Source of the DNA: Bin25 sp026709415
Lineage (GTDB): Bacteria; Bacteroidota; Bacteroidia; Flavobacteriales; Flavobacteriaceae
Assembly (NCBI GenBank): GCA_965200045.1
Contig: OZ241330.1
Coordinates: 1,178,001 to 1,242,000 of the forward strand
Direction: 5' to 3'
DNA length: 64,000 bases
Below the pieces are notes generated by a model, which ran no database searches, was not told the DNA's origin, and worked only from the letters and a program-made list of their open reading frames with translations. Made by a program: the position numbers and the translations under genes. Each line of letters opens with the position of its first letter. Position 1 is the stretch's first letter. Below, piece by piece: positions 61,090 through 64,000 of this stretch.

Positions 61090-61555
61090 TGGAGCAAAGA
61101 CAGCATACGCCAGAATTCAAATTCAAGGTGGTGAAAGAAGCTCTTAAAGAGCGTCATAGCATCCAAGAATTAGCTCGTCGTTTTTTGGTTGGCTTTTCTC
61201 TTTTCCATACCATGCTTGTAGACTTGTGTTTGAAGGCTTGTTAGAAAGTTATCAAACATGAGGGTTATCTGCAGATATGGAATATGAGTTACGGCAGTCC
61301 GTTGACTTCGAGAGGATCAACGAGTACCGTCACTCGTTTTTCTATTCCATGACGTATGGATGGAAAGGACAGAGTAGATCATGCCTTGATTGAACGATGG
61401 TAGCATACGGTGAAACAAGAAGGTACTCCTATGGAACCTTCTGATGATGGTTTTGAATGCGACAATCAATTGGAAACATAGGTTCGGTTTGACCATGATG
61501 AGATGATCCCATCAAAGCATCGCATATCAAGCGCCCACCAATCGTTGCCAAGAAA
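61090..61555 (+). mobile_element. Degenerate IS3-family element
   Basis: Pieces of an IS3-type OrfA are readable (EFKFKVVKEALKERHSIQEL, then ARRF), followed in broken frames by OrfB-like parts: DHALIERW, HTVKQE and a late HQSLPRN. Many stops and frame changes show that it is dead. It forms the left border of the type III methyltransferase genes. Confidence 0.6.
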
Positions 61556-61786
61556 TTAATCAAGAGAAACCATCATGAACCATCAAAAAAAACAAGGATT
61601 CATTCTGAGTTGGAATCGGTCTTTTTTCAAGCCTCAATTTCAATTGTCGATTACTTCAATTTGGCCAATAACTATCCTAAAAATAGGGTATACTTCAAAC
61701 TTTTATAGTGTAATATTTTTTTTATTGCACTTTTCATATAGAAAGGAAACGAAGATATTGGATTAGATGGTGATAGAATAATGAAG

Positions 61787-61794
61787 TACATTTG
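61787..61794 (+). promoter_or_regulatory. Possible -7 promoter element before mod copy 1
   Basis: TACATTTG matches TAnnTTTG, 21 bp ahead of the first mod frame; TTAG lies 20 bp upstream as a weak -33. It would allow transcription of copy 1 even though its start codon is poor. Confidence 0.35.
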
Positions 61795-61815
61795 TGCGTT
61801 GTTACATAAACTTTT

Positions 61816-62013
61816 TTGACGAAATTCATAGTTCATTTCAAATCCATTCTTCTCCAAGTTGACCAATACCATTCCGATGGAGAGCTTCTGAAAAATAGAA
61901 TAGTAGAGGATGCTTTAAAACTTGACGTAGAACTTATTGGATTATTGCATAATGATGAACGTTTAAGAGACAAGTTCTTCACAAAAATCCAGGGGGGGGG
62001 TAATTGTATTTGA
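61816..62013 (+). CDS. Type III DNA methyltransferase (Mod), copy 1, N-terminal segment before the G9 tract (out of frame with the rest)
   Basis: This frame encodes the N-terminal part of a type III Mod protein (SILLQVDQYHSDGELLKNRI, LDVELIGLLHND) up to a run of nine G at 61992-62000, then ends at a TGA. With eight G (or eleven) it would run on into the large methyltransferase frame. The likely native start codon is damaged: the site aligned with the ATG of copy 2 (63741) is ACG here (61819), leaving a TTG at 61816. Copy 1 is therefore off in the present sequence and may also be poorly started. Sequence from 61834 onward is identical to copy 2 as far as the window shows. Confidence 0.8.
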   Translation: MTKFIVHFKSILLQVDQYHSDGELLKNRIVEDALKLDVELIGLLHNDERLRDKFFTKIQGGGNCI

Positions 62014-62078
62014 CAAAATTAAATTTCAAAATTTTGTCACCAACAAACAGTTCCTTCCGGATAGTTACACATCATTTA
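61834..62078 (+). repeat. Direct repeat of at least 245 bp, first copy (5' part of mod)
   Basis: Identical to 63756-64000 at an offset of 1922 bp. The repeat starts 15 bp past the ATG of copy 2 and continues to the window end, so its true length is unknown. Confidence 0.95.
61992..62000 (+). repeat. G9 phase-variation tract in mod copy 1
   Basis: Nine G give a frame that stops after 13 bases (CAG GGG GGG GGT AAT TGT ATT TGA). Eight or eleven would join the full frame, and ten stops at once on TAA. Confidence 0.85.
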
Positions 62079-62206
62079 AAAATAAAATTGGACTCACCGC
62101 TAATAGAAAATATTTAACAGAAGCCAATGAAGTCGTTTTAGATTTTCCATATAAAGATTGTGTTCTTGTTGGTGGACAAACCAAAGAAGATCAAAAGCGA
62201 AACGAA

Positions 62207-63688
62207 GTGTTTTTAAATGAAACGCTAGCAAGCGATGAAATTGATCGGTTGTTTGAACCAAAAGTTCTGACAAATTGGAAGCGGTATGATCAAGATGGAG
62301 AACATAAAGTGTCTCAATTATCCAAAAATGAAGATGGCACTCTTAATGAAAATCTAATCATCAAAGGAAATAACCTTATTGCTTTGCACTCAATCAAAAA
62401 TATCTACAGAGGAAAAGTCAAGCTCATTTATATCGATCCTCCGTACAATACTGGAAATGATGGATTTGGATATAATGATAGTTTCAACCACTCCACTTGG
62501 CTCAGCTTTATGAAAAATAGATTAGAAGTTGCAAGAGAGTTTCTGACCAATGATGGTCTTTTGGTCGTACACATCGATGATCATGAACAGGCTTATTTGA
62601 AAGTTTTACTTGATAAAATAATGGGTAGAGAAAACTTTGTTGGGGATTTAATTCGGAAAACTAAATCAACAACCAACGACGCCAAAACGGGATTTAATAT
62701 TCAACATGAAAACACCCTTATCTATGCAAAAAACAAATCAGAAATTTTGATTGTTGGAAAGAAAAAATCATTTGACAAATACAAAAATCCAGATAATGAC
62801 CCCAATGGCGCTTGGGTTATCGCTGACCCAAGCGCCAGATCGGGAGATTACTACTTCCCCATTACAAATCCATATACAAGAAAAGTGGATTATCCGCCCG
62901 AAAATCGCCAGTGGCTATTTTCGGAAAGCAGATTACAAGATTATATTGCCTCAGGAAAAGTCAAATTTAGAAGAAAAGACAAGCAAAATCAAAGAGGATT
63001 TATTTTCAAACGTTATAAATCAGAAATTAAAAGTGAATACCATCTTATTGGAAGTTTAGAAACTGCTACAAATAGTTATATGAATCAAGTAGCGACAAAA
63101 GAAAAAAATAAATTGTTTGGGCAAATTGACTTTGATTACCCAAAGCCAGAAGCTTTTGCTCAATTAATCATTGAAGGAATAACCAACCCCAGTGATATTG
63201 TCATGGACTTTTTTTTAGGCAGTGGAACAACCAGTGCAGTGGCTCACAAAATAGGAAGAAGATACATTGGCATTGAGCAAATGGATTATATTGAGACTAT
63301 TGTTTTACAGCGACTTCAAAAAGTCATTAAAGGGGAAAAGGGAGGTGTTTCTGTAGATGTGAGTTGGCAAGGTGGAGGAAATTTTATTTATTTTGAACTC
63401 GCAAAAAACACACAATCGATCGCTGAGGAAATAGATAATTCCGATGACTCCTCAGCACTTATGATTTGGGAAAAATTAAAAGAACATCCACATATTCATT
63501 ATCGTGTCCAATTTCAGAAAAACACAGACGATCAGTTTAAAAATTTGTCATTACTGGATAAAAAGAAAGTTTTGAAAGATCTACTAGATAAAAACATGTT
63601 GTATATTCCGTATTCAGAAATAGATAACAAAGATTTTCAAATCAATTCTAAGGACGCTGACCTTTCCAACCAATTTTACTCCATATAG
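62207..63688 (+). CDS. Type III DNA N6-adenine methyltransferase (Mod), copy 1, main body
   Basis: The frame is open from just behind the G tract; the first ATG inside it is at 62207 and gives 493 residues. Motif IV DPPYNTG (62435-62455) precedes motif I DFFLGSGTTSA (about 63206-63238), the order of the beta-class methyltransferases of type III systems. The region between (STTNDAKTGFNIQHENTL and on to the RRKDKQNQRGF area) should hold the target-recognition domain. The full Mod would span 61816-63688, about 620 residues. It modifies adenine in a short non-palindromic site and also guides the Res nuclease. A second mod begins 52 bp later. Confidence 0.92.
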   Translation: MFLNETLASDEIDRLFEPKVLTNWKRYDQDGEHKVSQLSKNEDGTLNENLIIKGNNLIALHSIKNIYRGKVKLIYIDPPYNTGNDGFGYNDSFNHSTWLSFMKNRLEVAREFLTNDGLLVVHIDDHEQAYLKVLLDKIMGRENFVGDLIRKTKSTTNDAKTGFNIQHENTLIYAKNKSEILIVGKKKSFDKYKNPDNDPNGAWVIADPSARSGDYYFPITNPYTRKVDYPPENRQWLFSESRLQDYIASGKVKFRRKDKQNQRGFIFKRYKSEIKSEYHLIGSLETATNSYMNQVATKEKNKLFGQIDFDYPKPEAFAQLIIEGITNPSDIVMDFFLGSGTTSAVAHKIGRRYIGIEQMDYIETIVLQRLQKVIKGEKGGVSVDVSWQGGGNFIYFELAKNTQSIAEEIDNSDDSSALMIWEKLKEHPHIHYRVQFQKNTDDQFKNLSLLDKKKVLKDLLDKNMLYIPYSEIDNKDFQINSKDADLSNQFYSI

Positions 63689-63740
63689 AGTTTTTTAAAA
63701 AATTCAGATATACATGTATAACCAATAAAATTAAAAAACT

Positions 63741-64000
63741 ATGAATTTCATTGAACATTTCAAATCCATTCTTCTCCAAGTTGACCAATACCATTCCGAT
63801 GGAGAGCTTCTGAAAAATAGAATAGTAGAGGATGCTTTAAAACTTGACGTAGAACTTATTGGATTATTGCATAATGATGAACGTTTAAGAGACAAGTTCT
63901 TCACAAAAATCCAGGGGGGGGGTAATTGTATTTGACAAAATTAAATTTCAAAATTTTGTCACCAACAAACAGTTCCTTCCGGATAGTTACACATCATTTA
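63741..64000 (+). CDS. Type III DNA methyltransferase (Mod), copy 2, start (runs off the window; out of frame at G9)
   Basis: A good ATG at 63741 starts MNFIEHFKSILLQVDQYHSD, the same N-terminus as copy 1 but with an intact start codon. The frame meets nine G at 63914-63922 and ends at a TGA at 63935. As in copy 1, eight G would connect to the following VIVFDKIKFQNFV frame, which is open to the window end. The copy is identical to copy 1 from 63756 on. The rest, including its recognition domain and any res gene, lies outside. Confidence 0.85.
63756..64000 (+). repeat. Direct repeat, second copy (5' part of mod)
   Basis: Identical to 61834-62078. It offers a substrate for recombination that would delete or exchange the intervening mod body. 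Confidence 0.95.
63914..63922 (+). repeat. G9 phase-variation tract in mod copy 2
   Basis: Same length and context as the tract at 61992-62000; currently out of frame. Confidence 0.85.

Noticed and set aside
60938..61147. 69-residue plus-strand ORF
   Set aside because: It mixes the antisense of an unrelated fragment with an IS3 remnant in the wrong frame, and has no coherent protein character.

Overview
The window looks like an AT-rich chromosome segment of a Bacteroidota member, most likely a Flavobacteriia-type bacterium. The signs are three SusC/SusD pairs, many lipoprotein signal peptides, promoter elements of the form TAnnTTTG, an ATP synthase operon that ends at atpG without atpD/atpC, and the lineage-typical blocks murF-gldJ and sprE-bactofilin-atpZ. 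No rRNA, tRNA or CRISPR array was seen.

Layout. 1-2.9 kb: the end of a SusC/SusD operon with a clear terminator. 3.3-6.2 kb: two AlbA_2 (Schlafen-like) putative regulators, an unusual cluster of TTGACGC repeats, and the decayed end of an insertion sequence. 6.5-23 kb: a catabolic island. The minus strand carries an M20 N-carbamoyl hydrolase, an aldehyde dehydrogenase, a GabT-like aminotransferase and a SusC/SusD pair. The plus strand carries an SpuC-like aminotransferase, a lipoprotein agmatine-deiminase-family enzyme, a serine hydrolase and an NhaC-type transporter. A complete IS5-like element with 5-bp target duplications sits between the two arms. Together these genes fit uptake and deimination of a guanidino compound, decarbamoylation, and transamination/oxidation of the resulting amine or omega-amino acid. 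23.3-26.5 kb: accessory debris (nucleotidyltransferase fragment, Fic module, decayed AAA ATPase, a perfect 37-bp palindrome). 26.7-33.9 kb: three genes, two of them large VCBS/ASPIC-UnbV surface proteins. 34-39.5 kb: atpB-E-F-H-A-G and an FMN reductase. 39.8-43 kb: two MITE-like elements, truncated genes, a broken MNT/HEPN pair and a second Fic protein. 43.1-51.2 kb (minus strand): murF, a frameshifted gldJ-like gene, atpI-like, atpZ, bactofilin, an SprE/PorW-like TPR lipoprotein and a TonB-dependent receptor. 51.4-59.8 kb: sulfatase, SusC, SusD, BCCT transporter and a 2Fe-2S ferredoxin, suggesting handling of a sulfated or quaternary-ammonium solute. 59.9-64 kb: a voltage-gated-type ion channel, an IS3 remnant, and two tandem copies of a type III DNA methyltransferase (mod) gene, each with a G9 tract that puts it out of frame. 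The second copy runs off the window.

The strongest findings are these. (1) The tandem mod genes look phase-variable, and a G9 tract in a SusC signal peptide and a C10 tract in a small ORF suggest wider homopolymer switching. (2) The sprE-bactofilin-atpZ-atpI block faces the atpB-G operon from 12 kb away in exactly the arrangement that a single inversion of the usual order would produce. (3) Two SusC/SusD pairs are linked to genes for small nitrogenous solutes rather than glycans. Several genes carry frameshifts, often at homopolymers. Because most long core genes are intact I lean to real decay, but assembly error cannot be excluded from the sequence alone.
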